Part shown: positions 1 to 6,574 of the stretch, piece after piece
Position numbering within the stretch: the stretch's first letter is position 1
Layout: every line of letters starts with the position of its first letter
DNA from: CAUTNH01 sp963540225
GTDB taxonomy: Bacteria; Bacillota_I; Bacilli_A; Acholeplasmatales; Acholeplasmataceae
Direction: 5' to 3'
Assembly: GCA_963540225.1 (NCBI GenBank)
Contig: CAUTNH010000026.1
Coordinates: forward strand, 1 to 12,237
DNA: 12,237 nt
Notes under the pieces: generated by a model
What the model was told of the DNA's origin: nothing
What the model saw: the letters and a program-made list of their open reading frames with translations, nothing else
Database searches by the model: none
Made by a program: the position numbers and the translations under genes

Positions 1-555
1 TTTTTAAATTTTGATAATGTTGAAAGTTTTATAAAAATATTAAATGACAGTAAGGCTTTAAATTTTGGTGCAAGAAAAATAACTGTTTCAACATCTGGAA
101 TAATACCTAAGATAAAATTATTTGCTGACTTAGGGGTTAAATCTAATCTTGCCATAAGCCTTCATTCACCATTTAATGATATAAGATCATCTATTATGCC
201 TATAAATAATAAATTTCCAATAAACGATCTAATGATTGCAATTAAATATTATTTATTTAAAACTAATAGAAGAGTTGCGATAGAATATCTTTTAATTGAT
301 GGTGTAAATGATAGAAAAAAAGATGCATTAGAGCTTGTAAAACTATTTAAAGGGATGAATGTCTACTTTAATTTAATTCCTTATAATAGTGTCTTAGAAA
401 CAAAATTTAAAAGATCTAAAAAAGAAAATATGTTATCATTTTTAAACATTTTAAAAGAAAATAAATTTGATGCAACCCTAAGAAAAGAGTTTGGTCATGA
501 TATTGATGCTGCTTGTGGACAGTTAAGGGCGAAAAATGAAGGCAAAAGTAGTTAA
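1..555 (+). CDS. rlmN: Dual-specificity rRNA/tRNA adenine-C2 methyltransferase RlmN, 3' part (5' end outside window)
   Basis: RlmN is a radical-SAM enzyme that methylates C2 of A2503 in 23S rRNA and of A37 in some tRNAs. The open frame runs from base 1 with no start, so about 184 C-terminal residues are visible. The family signature RKITVSTSGIIPKI is at visible residues 25-38, followed by NLAISLHSPFNDIRSSIMPIN (49-69). The C-terminal DIDAACGQL carries the Cys (visible residue 172) that forms the methyl-carrying intermediate in the family. The CxxxCxxC iron-sulfur motif would lie upstream of the window. An internal ATG at 196 sits in the middle of this conserved region and is not a real start. 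The last 20 bases overlap the start of rsgA, so the two are probably translated together. Identity is firm; only the boundary at the left edge is unknown. Confidence 0.96.
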   Translation, partial: FLNFDNVESFIKILNDSKALNFGARKITVSTSGIIPKIKLFADLGVKSNLAISLHSPFNDIRSSIMPINNKFPINDLMIAIKYYLFKTNRRVAIEYLLIDGVNDRKKDALELVKLFKGMNVYFNLIPYNSVLETKFKRSKKENMLSFLNILKENKFDATLRKEFGHDIDAACGQLRAKNEGKSS

Positions 556-1489
556 AGTTATTGGTGGGCTTTATGATATATATGATATTAAAAAAGATAT
601 TTTATATAAAAACATAAAAGCTAAAGGAATTTTAAGATATAAAGAAGTTAATAAAGATTCTAGTTTTTTAAAATCCAACACCTATAAATTGAAAGTTGAA
701 AGCAAAAATATAAAATTATCACCCAAAGTAGGGGATGATATTATATATGAATTAAAGGATAATACTGCTTTTATATCAGATATTATGCCAAGAAAAAATT
801 CTCTTGTAAGACCACCACTTGCAAACATTGATAAAATGCTAGTTGTATTTTCTGCAAAAGAACCTGATATTAGTTTTTCTCTTTTAGATGAATTTTTAAT
901 AATTCTTGAAAAAAATAATATTACTCCAATTATTATAATTACTAAAATAGATCTTATAACAAACGAGAAATTAAATGAGCTTAAAAATAGTCTTGGCTAT
1001 TATGAAAAAATAGGTTATAATATTTTATATGTGTCTAATTTAGATAAAAAAAATATTAAATTAGATGACCTATTTAAAAATCAGACAATAGGAATTATGG
1101 GACAAACAGGTGTTGGCAAGTCATCTTTTTTAAATTCTATAAATCCAAATTTTAAATTTAAAACCCAAGAGATTTCCAAATCTCTTGGAAGAGGAAAACA
1201 TACAACAAGACATAATGAGCTTCATCGATTTTTAGGAGGATTTATATCAGATACTCCAGGATTTTCAAAGGTTGATATTGATATATTATATAAAGATGAT
1301 TTAAAAAACTACTATCCTGATTTTTTACTTTTAGCAAATAATTGTAAACTTAAATCTAAATGCACTCATATTCAAGAACCAGAATGTTTTGTAGTTGATG
1401 AATATAATAGGGGTAATATTTTAAAATCAAGATATTTAAATTATAAAAATTTTTTTAATGAGATAAAAAATAAGAAAAGAAGGTATTAA
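536..1489 (+). CDS. rsgA: Ribosome small subunit-dependent GTPase RsgA (YloQ/CpgA/YjeQ)
   Basis: RsgA is a circularly permuted GTPase that binds the 30S subunit late in its assembly. The 317 residues show the diagnostic permuted order. An N-terminal OB-fold region (about 1-85) comes first. G4 TKID follows at 136-139, then G1 GQTGVGKS at 189-196, the switch segment GRGKHTTR at 218-225, and G3 DTPG at 239-242. A C-terminal zinc-binding cluster has C270, C276, H278 and C284. Length is close to the usual 290-320. The ATG is supported by an AAGGG Shine-Dalgarno at 525-529, placed inside rlmN six bases ahead of the start, giving a 20-nt overlap with rlmN. The stop codon directly abuts the rpe start. 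The rsgA-rpe pairing is known from Bacillus. A near-perfect inverted repeat lies inside the gene at 1165-1188. Confidence 0.97.
   Translation: MKAKVVKVIGGLYDIYDIKKDILYKNIKAKGILRYKEVNKDSSFLKSNTYKLKVESKNIKLSPKVGDDIIYELKDNTAFISDIMPRKNSLVRPPLANIDKMLVVFSAKEPDISFSLLDEFLIILEKNNITPIIIITKIDLITNEKLNELKNSLGYYEKIGYNILYVSNLDKKNIKLDDLFKNQTIGIMGQTGVGKSSFLNSINPNFKFKTQEISKSLGRGKHTTRHNELHRFLGGFISDTPGFSKVDIDILYKDDLKNYYPDFLLLANNCKLKSKCTHIQEPECFVVDEYNRGNILKSRYLNYKNFFNEIKNKKRRY
1165..1188. repeat. Near-perfect inverted repeat inside rsgA
   Basis: Arms CCAAGAGATTT (1165-1175) and AAATCTCTTGG (1178-1188) are exact reverse complements around a 2-base centre (CC). They lie in the codons for the Q-E-I-S-K-S-L segment ahead of the switch region (residues 211-217), which is itself partly conserved in RsgA. 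It may be an accident of codon choice; no function is shown. Confidence 0.6.
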
Positions 1490-2125
1490 ATGATTATATC
1501 GCCATCAATTCTAAATTGTAATTTTTTAAATTTAGAAAAAGAATTAAAAAAAATTAAAAATGCGAACTTAATTCACTTAGATATTATGGATGGGCATTTT
1601 GTGCCTAATATTTCTTTTGGTATGGATATTTCAAAACAAATATCAAATTTCCCAAATATCTTTTTTGATATCCATTTAATGATATCTGATCCTATTAAAT
1701 ATATTGATAAATTTATATTTAAAAATACTAAATATATCACGATTCACTCTGAGATTAAAAATTATAAAGAAGTTATAACTTATTTAAAAAGTAAGGATGT
1801 AAAAGTTGGTATTTCTTTAAAGCCTAATACACCAGTAGATAATATTTTAGATATTTTAGATAAGATTGATCTTGTTTTAGTTATGAGTGTTGAGCCTGGA
1901 TTTGGTGGGCAAAAGTTTATTGAAGAAACACATAAAAAAGTCTCAATGCTTGATGATATAAGAAAAAATAAAAATCTTAATTTTTTAATTGAGGTTGATG
2001 GTGGCATAAATTTTGAAATAGCAAAAAAATTGAAATTAAGTGGCGCTGATAGTGTTGTTGTAGGGAGTTTTTTATTCAAGCAAAAAAATATAAAAAGAGC
2101 AATTGATTTATTTAAAAAAATTTAA
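1490..2125 (+). CDS. rpe: Ribulose-phosphate 3-epimerase
   Basis: This cytosolic TIM-barrel enzyme interconverts D-ribulose 5-phosphate and D-xylulose 5-phosphate in the pentose phosphate pathway. The 211-residue protein starts with the typical ISPSIL strand. HLDIMDGHFVPN contains H29 and D31, DIHLM contains H62, and EVDGGIN contains D170. By family knowledge these are the metal ligands, with D31 and D170 as the acid/base pair. MSVEPGFGGQKF at 132-143 forms the mobile loop, and VVVGSF at 189-194 the phosphate-binding end of the barrel. Length is normal. The ATG follows the rsgA TAA with no gap and has an AGAAGG Shine-Dalgarno at 1478-1483, six bases upstream. It probably shares a transcript with rlmN and rsgA. 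In Bacillus the next gene is thiN; here a promoter and asnA follow instead. Confidence 0.97.
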   Translation: MIISPSILNCNFLNLEKELKKIKNANLIHLDIMDGHFVPNISFGMDISKQISNFPNIFFDIHLMISDPIKYIDKFIFKNTKYITIHSEIKNYKEVITYLKSKDVKVGISLKPNTPVDNILDILDKIDLVLVMSVEPGFGGQKFIEETHKKVSMLDDIRKNKNLNFLIEVDGGINFEIAKKLKLSGADSVVVGSFLFKQKNIKRAIDLFKKI

Positions 2126-2151
2126 AAAATAGTATTTTAAATTATCTTTAG

Positions 2152-2180
2152 AGTCTTAATTTAATAAATTGTGGTATAAT
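2152..2180 (+). promoter_or_regulatory. Probable extended -10 promoter for asnA-gpmA-lipoprotein gene
   Basis: In the 79-base spacer between rpe and asnA there is a perfect TATAAT at 2175-2180 preceded by TGG (2172-2174), which matches the TGnTATAAT extended -10. The bases 17 nt upstream (2152-2157, AGTCTT) are a poor -35, as is tolerated with extended -10 sites. The -10 lies 24 bases ahead of the asnA ATG, leaving a short leader that contains the ribosome binding site. No terminator is evident between rpe and this site, so read-through from the rlmN-rsgA-rpe unit is possible. Confidence 0.65.
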
Positions 2181-2192
2181 ATGTTAATGTTT

Positions 2193-2200
2193 AAAGGAGA
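2193..2200 (+). promoter_or_regulatory. Shine-Dalgarno deciding the asnA start
   Basis: AAAGGAGA lies four to five bases before the ATG at 2205. It selects this ATG over an in-frame TTG at 2169 that would add twelve residues. That upstream TTG overlaps the putative -10 element and would add a segment without counterpart at the AsnA N-terminus. Confidence 0.85.
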
Positions 2201-2204
2201 TTTT

Positions 2205-3158
2205 ATGGAAGATGAAATAATTAAAACACAACTTGCTATTAAACTAATTAAAGATGAATTTCAGAAAAGACTTTCAAAGAAATTAAATCTTTTAAGAGTT
2301 TCTGCTCCTTTGATTGTTAAAAAAGACTCTAAACTAAACGATTATTTAGGTCTTGAAGAAAAGCCTATTACATTTTATAGTAAATATTTAGATGAAGAAA
2401 TTGAAATAGTTCAATCTCTTGCGAAATGGAAAAGACTTGCTCTTTATAGGTATAATTTTAAACCAGGTTATGGAATATATACAGATATGAACGCAATAAG
2501 ACCAAATGAAAATTTAGATAATACTCATTCGTTTTATGTTGACCAATGGGATTGGGAAAAAGTAATAAGAAAAGATGAGTTAAATAATTTAACTTTGGAA
2601 TGCTATGTTAGAAAAATTTATCAAGCAATTTTTGAAACATATAAAATTCTTTCTAGGAAATGTCCTAAGTATAAAATTAAAAATATGAAAAAAGATGTAT
2701 TTTTTACTACATCTGAAAAACTTGAAAAAATGTATCCTAAGCTTTTACCAAGCCAAAGAGAAGATGAAATTTCAAGAGAAAAGGGTGTTGTGTTTATTGA
2801 AAAAATCGGATATAATCTATTAGATGGTAAACCACATTCAATAAGAGCATTTGATTATGATGATTGGAATTTAAATGGTGATTTAATAATTTACCATCAA
2901 AAGTTAAATAAAGCAATTGAAATAAGCTCAATGGGTATAAGAGTAAATAGTAAAAGCTTAATTAAACAAAAAGAGTATAAGAAAAAAGATATACCGCTTA
3001 ATAGTAAATACTACGAACTTGTTTTATCTGATAAATTATTTACAATAGGTGGAGGTATTGGACAATCTAGATTGTGTCAGTATTTACTTAATAAAGAACA
3101 TATTGGAGAAGTACAGGCTTCAATATGGGAAAATTGTGAAAATATAAATTTATTATGA
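2205..3158 (+). CDS. asnA: Aspartate-ammonia ligase (ammonia-dependent asparagine synthetase AsnA)
   Basis: AsnA makes asparagine from aspartate, ammonia and ATP (giving AMP and PPi) in the cytosol. Its fold is related to class II aminoacyl-tRNA synthetases. The 317-residue protein aligns from memory with E. coli AsnA (330 residues) along its length. Matching blocks are SLAKWKR at 71-77, IYTDMNAIRPNE at 91-102, HSFYVDQWDWE at 108-118, RAFDYDDW at 214-221, LNGD at 223-226, ISSMGIRV at 240-247 and TIGGGIGQSR at 280-289. A few residues are missing between DYDDW and LNGD compared with E. coli. It opens a transcription unit with gpmA and a lipoprotein gene. Its TGA stop overlaps the gpmA Shine-Dalgarno. 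gpmA lies in the same reading frame, so the two would fuse if TGA were read as Trp. The C-terminus at NINLL resembles the E. coli end, which supports TGA as a stop. Confidence 0.96.
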   Translation: MEDEIIKTQLAIKLIKDEFQKRLSKKLNLLRVSAPLIVKKDSKLNDYLGLEEKPITFYSKYLDEEIEIVQSLAKWKRLALYRYNFKPGYGIYTDMNAIRPNENLDNTHSFYVDQWDWEKVIRKDELNNLTLECYVRKIYQAIFETYKILSRKCPKYKIKNMKKDVFFTTSEKLEKMYPKLLPSQREDEISREKGVVFIEKIGYNLLDGKPHSIRAFDYDDWNLNGDLIIYHQKLNKAIEISSMGIRVNSKSLIKQKEYKKKDIPLNSKYYELVLSDKLFTIGGGIGQSRLCQYLLNKEHIGEVQASIWENCENINLL

Positions 3159-3167
3159 GGTGAAATA

Positions 3168-3854
3168 ATGATTAAATTAGTATTAGTAAGACATGGTGAA
3201 AGCCAATGGAATTTAGAAAATAAATTTACAGGTTGGACAGATGTTGATCTTTCAAAAAATGGAGTAAACGAGGCAATTAATGCTGGTAAACTTTTAAAGG
3301 AGAAAGGTTTTAAATTTGATTTAGCCTATACATCGGTTTTAAAAAGAGCAAACAGAACTCTTTCCTTAATTTTAACTGAGCTTGGTCAAAAAGATTTGAA
3401 AACTTTTTTTGATTATAGATTAAATGAGCGCCATTATGGGGCTTTGCAAGGTCTAAATAAAAAAGAGACAGCCGTTAAATATGGAGATGAGCAAGTACAT
3501 ATTTGGAGAAGATCCGCTGATGTTAAACCACCTGCACTTGATGAAAGTGATCCTAGATTCCCAGGAAATGATCCAAAATATAAAGATTTACCAAAGGAAA
3601 AGCAGCCAAGAACTGAGGACTTACTTGATACCGTTAATAGAGTTGTTGAATACTGGGATTTAGAAATATCTAAAAAGTTAAAAGATGGTATGCAAGTAAT
3701 TATTGCAGCACACGGGAATTCATTAAGAGCACTTGTTAAATACCTTGATAATATTTCAACAGAAAATATTATGAAAGTAGAAATTCCGACCGGAAAGCCA
3801 CTTGTATATGAACTTGATGAAAATCTTAAAGTTATCCAAAGCTATTATCTATGA
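3168..3854 (+). CDS. gpmA: 2,3-bisphosphoglycerate-dependent phosphoglycerate mutase
   Basis: This glycolytic enzyme interconverts 3- and 2-phosphoglycerate through a phosphohistidine. The 228-residue protein is typical of the cofactor-dependent family. LVRHGESQWN at 6-15 carries the phosphorylated H9. FTGWTDVDLS is at 20-29, the active-site R60 lies in LKRA, E87 is in NERHYGALQG, and H182 is in AAHGNSLRALV. These correspond to H11, R62, E89 and H184 of the E. coli enzyme. The ATG at 3168 has GAGGTG at 3157-3162, five bases upstream and overlapping the asnA stop. The TGA stop overlaps the next gene's ATG as ATGA, so the lipoprotein downstream is probably translated by re-initiation. Nothing visible is missing from the active site. 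Confidence 0.97.
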   Translation: MIKLVLVRHGESQWNLENKFTGWTDVDLSKNGVNEAINAGKLLKEKGFKFDLAYTSVLKRANRTLSLILTELGQKDLKTFFDYRLNERHYGALQGLNKKETAVKYGDEQVHIWRRSADVKPPALDESDPRFPGNDPKYKDLPKEKQPRTEDLLDTVNRVVEYWDLEISKKLKDGMQVIIAAHGNSLRALVKYLDNISTENIMKVEIPTGKPLVYELDENLKVIQSYYL

Positions 3855-6457
3855 TTTTTGAAAAAAGAAGCATTAAAAAAATTTTATTTTTATTTTTTCT
3901 TATAGCAAGTTTATTTGTTTTTTTTTCATGCAAGAAAAATCAATATGTCTTAATATCACAAGATGGTTCTTTTAATATATTTGAAAATGAAAATAAGCCA
4001 CTGCCTAACAGTAAAAAAGTTAAAAAAGGTTCTAAAATAATTTTTAAGATTAAGCCTGAAATTAAAGAAAATGCTAAAAAAGATGGAAATATTTTGTTGT
4101 ATATTAAAAAAAATAATGATATTTTAAACCCTGATTTATTCCAGCATGAATTTATTGCAACAGAAGATACTAATCTTTCACTACATAAAGGTGAGATAAA
4201 AGATTATAAAAAATTAACTGTAAGTGATTATTTAAAAAATTTTAAAAATGTAGCATTATATGAAATTTTAAAAGATGGTAAATTAAAAGAATATCCAACA
4301 TTTTTTACAGATGATGAAAAAAATAAATATTTTGCAAATTTAAAAGTTGGAACTAAAATAAGAGTTAAATCGGTTAATGAATCAATTATAAGAAATTATT
4401 ATATTAACGATACACTAATGCATACTAATCTTGATTATTTTGATTTCCAACTTGATGAAAATACAACTGTTAAGTTTGATAATAATTCTTTTGAAAAGAC
4501 TAAATTTAGACTTAACTTAGAATATCCTAAAAATTTAGTAAGCGTATCTGGTCTAAAAGAAGAATACAAAAAAGGCGATAAAATTGTATTTAAAGCAAAT
4601 GGTAATTTTTCAGTAATTAAAGGCTTTTTGAAAAACAATGAGAAAATACAAAATTATAAAAAAGAAGTTGAAATTACAATATCAGATGATCTTGATATAA
4701 AAATTACTGAATCTGATATTGATTTATATGATATAAATCACCTAAAAAAAGATTTTACTATTATAGAACATGATGAAGAAAATAAGAAAATAAAATTTGT
4801 CTATAAAGATTTTTACAAAAAATTAGAAAAGCTTAATATTCAAAAAAGCACAATCATAGCAAATAGCAATAATTTATTTGAATATGAATATGAAAATTAT
4901 CCATTTGTTTATGAAATAAAACAAGAAAATATAAAAAAACGAGATATAAATTTTATTAAAAAAGAAGTTAAGACAAGTGATGTTATAAATTTTATAACAT
5001 ATAAACTTATACCATATTCTGATAATTTAGCTAATTATGAACTTACAGAAAATGCTCTAACATTTTTAAATGCTGGCAATTCTAAGTTTTTAAAATATTC
5101 AAAAGATACTAATACTATTACAGATTTAGAGTATTATGTTAAATACGATATTAAAAAATATAATTATCAAAGCGATAAGTTTTTGCTTAAAGATAATCCT
5201 ATTAAATATTTTCTAAATTCTGATTTACCACTTCCAAGCTTTAAATTTATAGCAAACAATTTTAATGATGAAAAAAGTCTATCTGTGCTTACAAGTAGTA
5301 ATAAATTAAAAGATGGTTTTTCACTTGATATAGTCAACAAAGAAAAAAACATAGCACTTGAATATGAAAAAGATTACTTATTTAACCATAAAGAAAATAA
5401 AATTGATTTAATAAAAAAAGATATCGCAGATAAAGAATATAACTTTATTATTAAATATAACGATATAGAAGTTTATAAAGAAAGTATCATATTTAGAAAA
5501 GATGGAATAAATATAAAAAACTTAGATGATTTAAATAAGTTTTTAAATGATAGTCAAATATCAAATGGATTTTTATTTTCTAATTTATTAGTTGATAAAA
5601 TAATTGATGAAGAGATAAAATCAAACAAAATTCTTTTAGGAAATTTTTATAAATTAGAATTTAAAAAAGATTCTTCACTAACTATAAAATCAAAAACTTA
5701 CAACTACTTTGATTTATTGAATCTTAATATTTTAAATAATGAAAAATCTAGCTCTACAATAAAATTTGAAAAAGTAAATGCTAGAATTGAAAACAATATC
5801 TATAACGGATTATCGCAGTTTTTGCATTTTGCAGGCGGAAAAATAAATCTTGATATGATAAAATTTAGTTCAGAACAAATAAACAGTTTTAATCCAATCA
5901 AGATAGATTTTAAAAATAATAATGATAGTTTCTTGGCTGAAAATCTTGATTTTTCTAATTTCAAATCTAGCATAAGTTATATTGGATTAAATGTAGAAAA
6001 TAATAAGGATAATAAATATAATTTTAATATTATTAGCTTAAAAAAATCCAATCCTTTCCTAAATAAAGAATTATCTGAAAATATCACTAAAAACCTTATG
6101 CCTGATTTTTTAAATAAGTTTGTTAAAGATGGTAAAATGATATCTATTTTAACTATTAGTGGAAAGATTGTAAGAGATAATTTTAAATTTAAATTATTTG
6201 AAAACGAAGTATCTAAAAATGAAGTTGAAAAAGACGAATATATTCTTGATGAATATTTAAAATATTTTAAAAATGATATCATTATAAATGCTTATTTGCA
6301 ATTTGAATATAAAGAAAAAATTAAAAATAGTGAGTTTGAAAACTTCAAAGAATTTTACATAAATTATTTAAATAATCTTGCATTTTCTAATGAATTAGTA
6401 CTAGAAAATTATGATTTTTTATCCAATTATAGACAATATTTTATAAATATAGTATGA
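3851..6457 (+). CDS. Large predicted surface lipoprotein of unknown function
   Basis: I do not recognise this 868-residue protein. The N-terminus is a bacterial lipoprotein signal: a basic segment (K5, R6, K9, K10), a hydrophobic run at about 11-26, and a relaxed lipobox FFSC with C27 as the only Cys in the protein. That predicts diacylglyceryl anchoring and export. No other membrane segment is evident and there is no LPXTG motif. Three degenerate repeats fill about 31-288, each with a K-x-G-x-K-I core; they resemble the beta-rich Bacterial repeat/InlB B-repeat style. The remaining ~580 residues are rich in Asn, Lys, Ile and Asp and have no Trp that I can see. No catalytic motif is apparent. 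The ATG overlaps the gpmA TGA by four bases with no convincing Shine-Dalgarno, so translation probably depends on coupling. A terminator follows eight bases after the TGA. An adhesin, a substrate-binding surface protein or a structural lipoprotein are all possible; none is shown. Confidence 0.85.
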   Translation: MIFEKRSIKKILFLFFLIASLFVFFSCKKNQYVLISQDGSFNIFENENKPLPNSKKVKKGSKIIFKIKPEIKENAKKDGNILLYIKKNNDILNPDLFQHEFIATEDTNLSLHKGEIKDYKKLTVSDYLKNFKNVALYEILKDGKLKEYPTFFTDDEKNKYFANLKVGTKIRVKSVNESIIRNYYINDTLMHTNLDYFDFQLDENTTVKFDNNSFEKTKFRLNLEYPKNLVSVSGLKEEYKKGDKIVFKANGNFSVIKGFLKNNEKIQNYKKEVEITISDDLDIKITESDIDLYDINHLKKDFTIIEHDEENKKIKFVYKDFYKKLEKLNIQKSTIIANSNNLFEYEYENYPFVYEIKQENIKKRDINFIKKEVKTSDVINFITYKLIPYSDNLANYELTENALTFLNAGNSKFLKYSKDTNTITDLEYYVKYDIKKYNYQSDKFLLKDNPIKYFLNSDLPLPSFKFIANNFNDEKSLSVLTSSNKLKDGFSLDIVNKEKNIALEYEKDYLFNHKENKIDLIKKDIADKEYNFIIKYNDIEVYKESIIFRKDGINIKNLDDLNKFLNDSQISNGFLFSNLLVDKIIDEEIKSNKILLGNFYKLEFKKDSSLTIKSKTYNYFDLLNLNILNNEKSSSTIKFEKVNARIENNIYNGLSQFLHFAGGKINLDMIKFSSEQINSFNPIKIDFKNNNDSFLAENLDFSNFKSSISYIGLNVENNKDNKYNFNIISLKKSNPFLNKELSENITKNLMPDFLNKFVKDGKMISILTISGKIVRDNFKFKLFENEVSKNEVEKDEYILDEYLKYFKNDIIINAYLQFEYKEKIKNSEFENFKEFYINYLNNLAFSNELVLENYDFLSNYRQYFINIV
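3941..4714 (+). repeat. Three degenerate protein repeats in the lipoprotein N-terminal third
   Basis: Three units are read from the translation, at about residues 31-111, 133-210 and 219-288. Their cores are VKKGSKIIFK (57-66), LKVGTKIRVK (164-173) and YKKGDKIVFK (239-248). Each is followed by a segment with Asn/Lys-rich turns (YIKKN, YYIND, FLKNN). Each ends in an acidic-turn strand: FIATEDTNLSL (101-111), FDFQLDENTTVKF (197-209) and VEITISDDLDIKI (273-285). Core-to-end distances are about 51, 42 and 43 residues. This layout resembles the beta-type InlB B-repeat/Bacterial repeat families, whose core is an aGt-V-L motif and whose end is a T-D-T-V-like strand. The resemblance is by eye, not by profile search. 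The repeats are not visible as repeats at the DNA level. Confidence 0.5.
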
Positions 6458-6464
6458 ATTTTAG

Positions 6465-6498
6465 GCAATAAATAAATCCCATATTTATTGCTTTTTTT
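6465..6498 (+). terminator. Intrinsic terminator after the lipoprotein gene
   Basis: A perfect 10-bp stem is formed by GCAATAAATA (6465-6474) and TATTTATTGC (6482-6491), with a 7-base loop (6475-6481). Seven T residues follow directly (6492-6498). The G-C pair closing the base of the stem next to the T run is typical of Rho-independent termination. It sits eight bases after the stop codon and closes the asnA-gpmA-lipoprotein unit. Confidence 0.88.
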
Positions 6499-6503
6499 AA
6501 TTT

Positions 6504-6534
6504 TTGAGATATTTTATGCTATTTGTGTTAAAAT
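6504..6534 (+). promoter_or_regulatory. Probable promoter for the CoADR-ftsZ-ychF-sepF-ileS unit
   Basis: TTGAGA at 6504-6509 and TAAAAT at 6529-6534 are separated by 19 bases. TGT (6526-6528) immediately precedes the -10, giving a TGn extension. The spacing is slightly long, but position is good: just after the terminator and 40 bases before the GTG start of the next gene. This is the only intergenic site between here and the right edge from which the downstream genes could be transcribed. The rest of this 117-base spacer holds the terminator and an AGAGGT Shine-Dalgarno at 6559-6564. Confidence 0.5.
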
Positions 6535-6574
6535 AAAGATAACAATAAAAAGAAAAAAAGAGGTAAAAAAATAA

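Larger units (their letters stand above)
2126..2204. other. Spacer between rpe and asnA
   Basis: The spacer holds the extended -10 promoter and the asnA Shine-Dalgarno. An AT-only inverted repeat, AATTTAAAA (2119-2127) with TTTTAAATT (2135-2143), overlaps the rpe stop. It has no G-C pairs and no T run after it, so I do not call a terminator. No RNA gene or small ORF is evident. Confidence 0.7.

Noticed and set aside
196..555. Separate small gene starting at the ATG at 196
   Set aside because: The frame is open to base 1 and the upstream codons encode conserved RlmN sequence, so this is the 3' part of rlmN.
2119..2143. AT-only inverted repeat over the rpe stop (9-bp arms) as a terminator
   Set aside because: No G-C pairs in the stem and no T run after the second arm; such repeats are expected by chance in this base composition.
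2169..2204. Upstream TTG start for asnA adding twelve residues
   Set aside because: The TTG overlaps the putative -10 element and has no Shine-Dalgarno, whereas the ATG at 2205 has a strong one and matches the family N-terminus.
3481..3663. Small + strand open frame within gpmA
   Set aside because: It is in another frame of a fully conserved enzyme gene and has no Shine-Dalgarno or recognisable product.
5977..6282. Minus-strand open frames opposite the lipoprotein gene (also 4435-4638 and 5167-5352)
   Set aside because: Same low-complexity reverse-strand pattern. The sense frame is long, uninterrupted and starts with a proper lipoprotein signal.
6458..6574. Riboswitch or T-box in the leader of the CoADR-ftsZ unit
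   Set aside because: The 117-base spacer is used by the terminator, promoter and Shine-Dalgarno. Only about 30 bases remain between the -10 and the ribosome binding site, too few for such an element.
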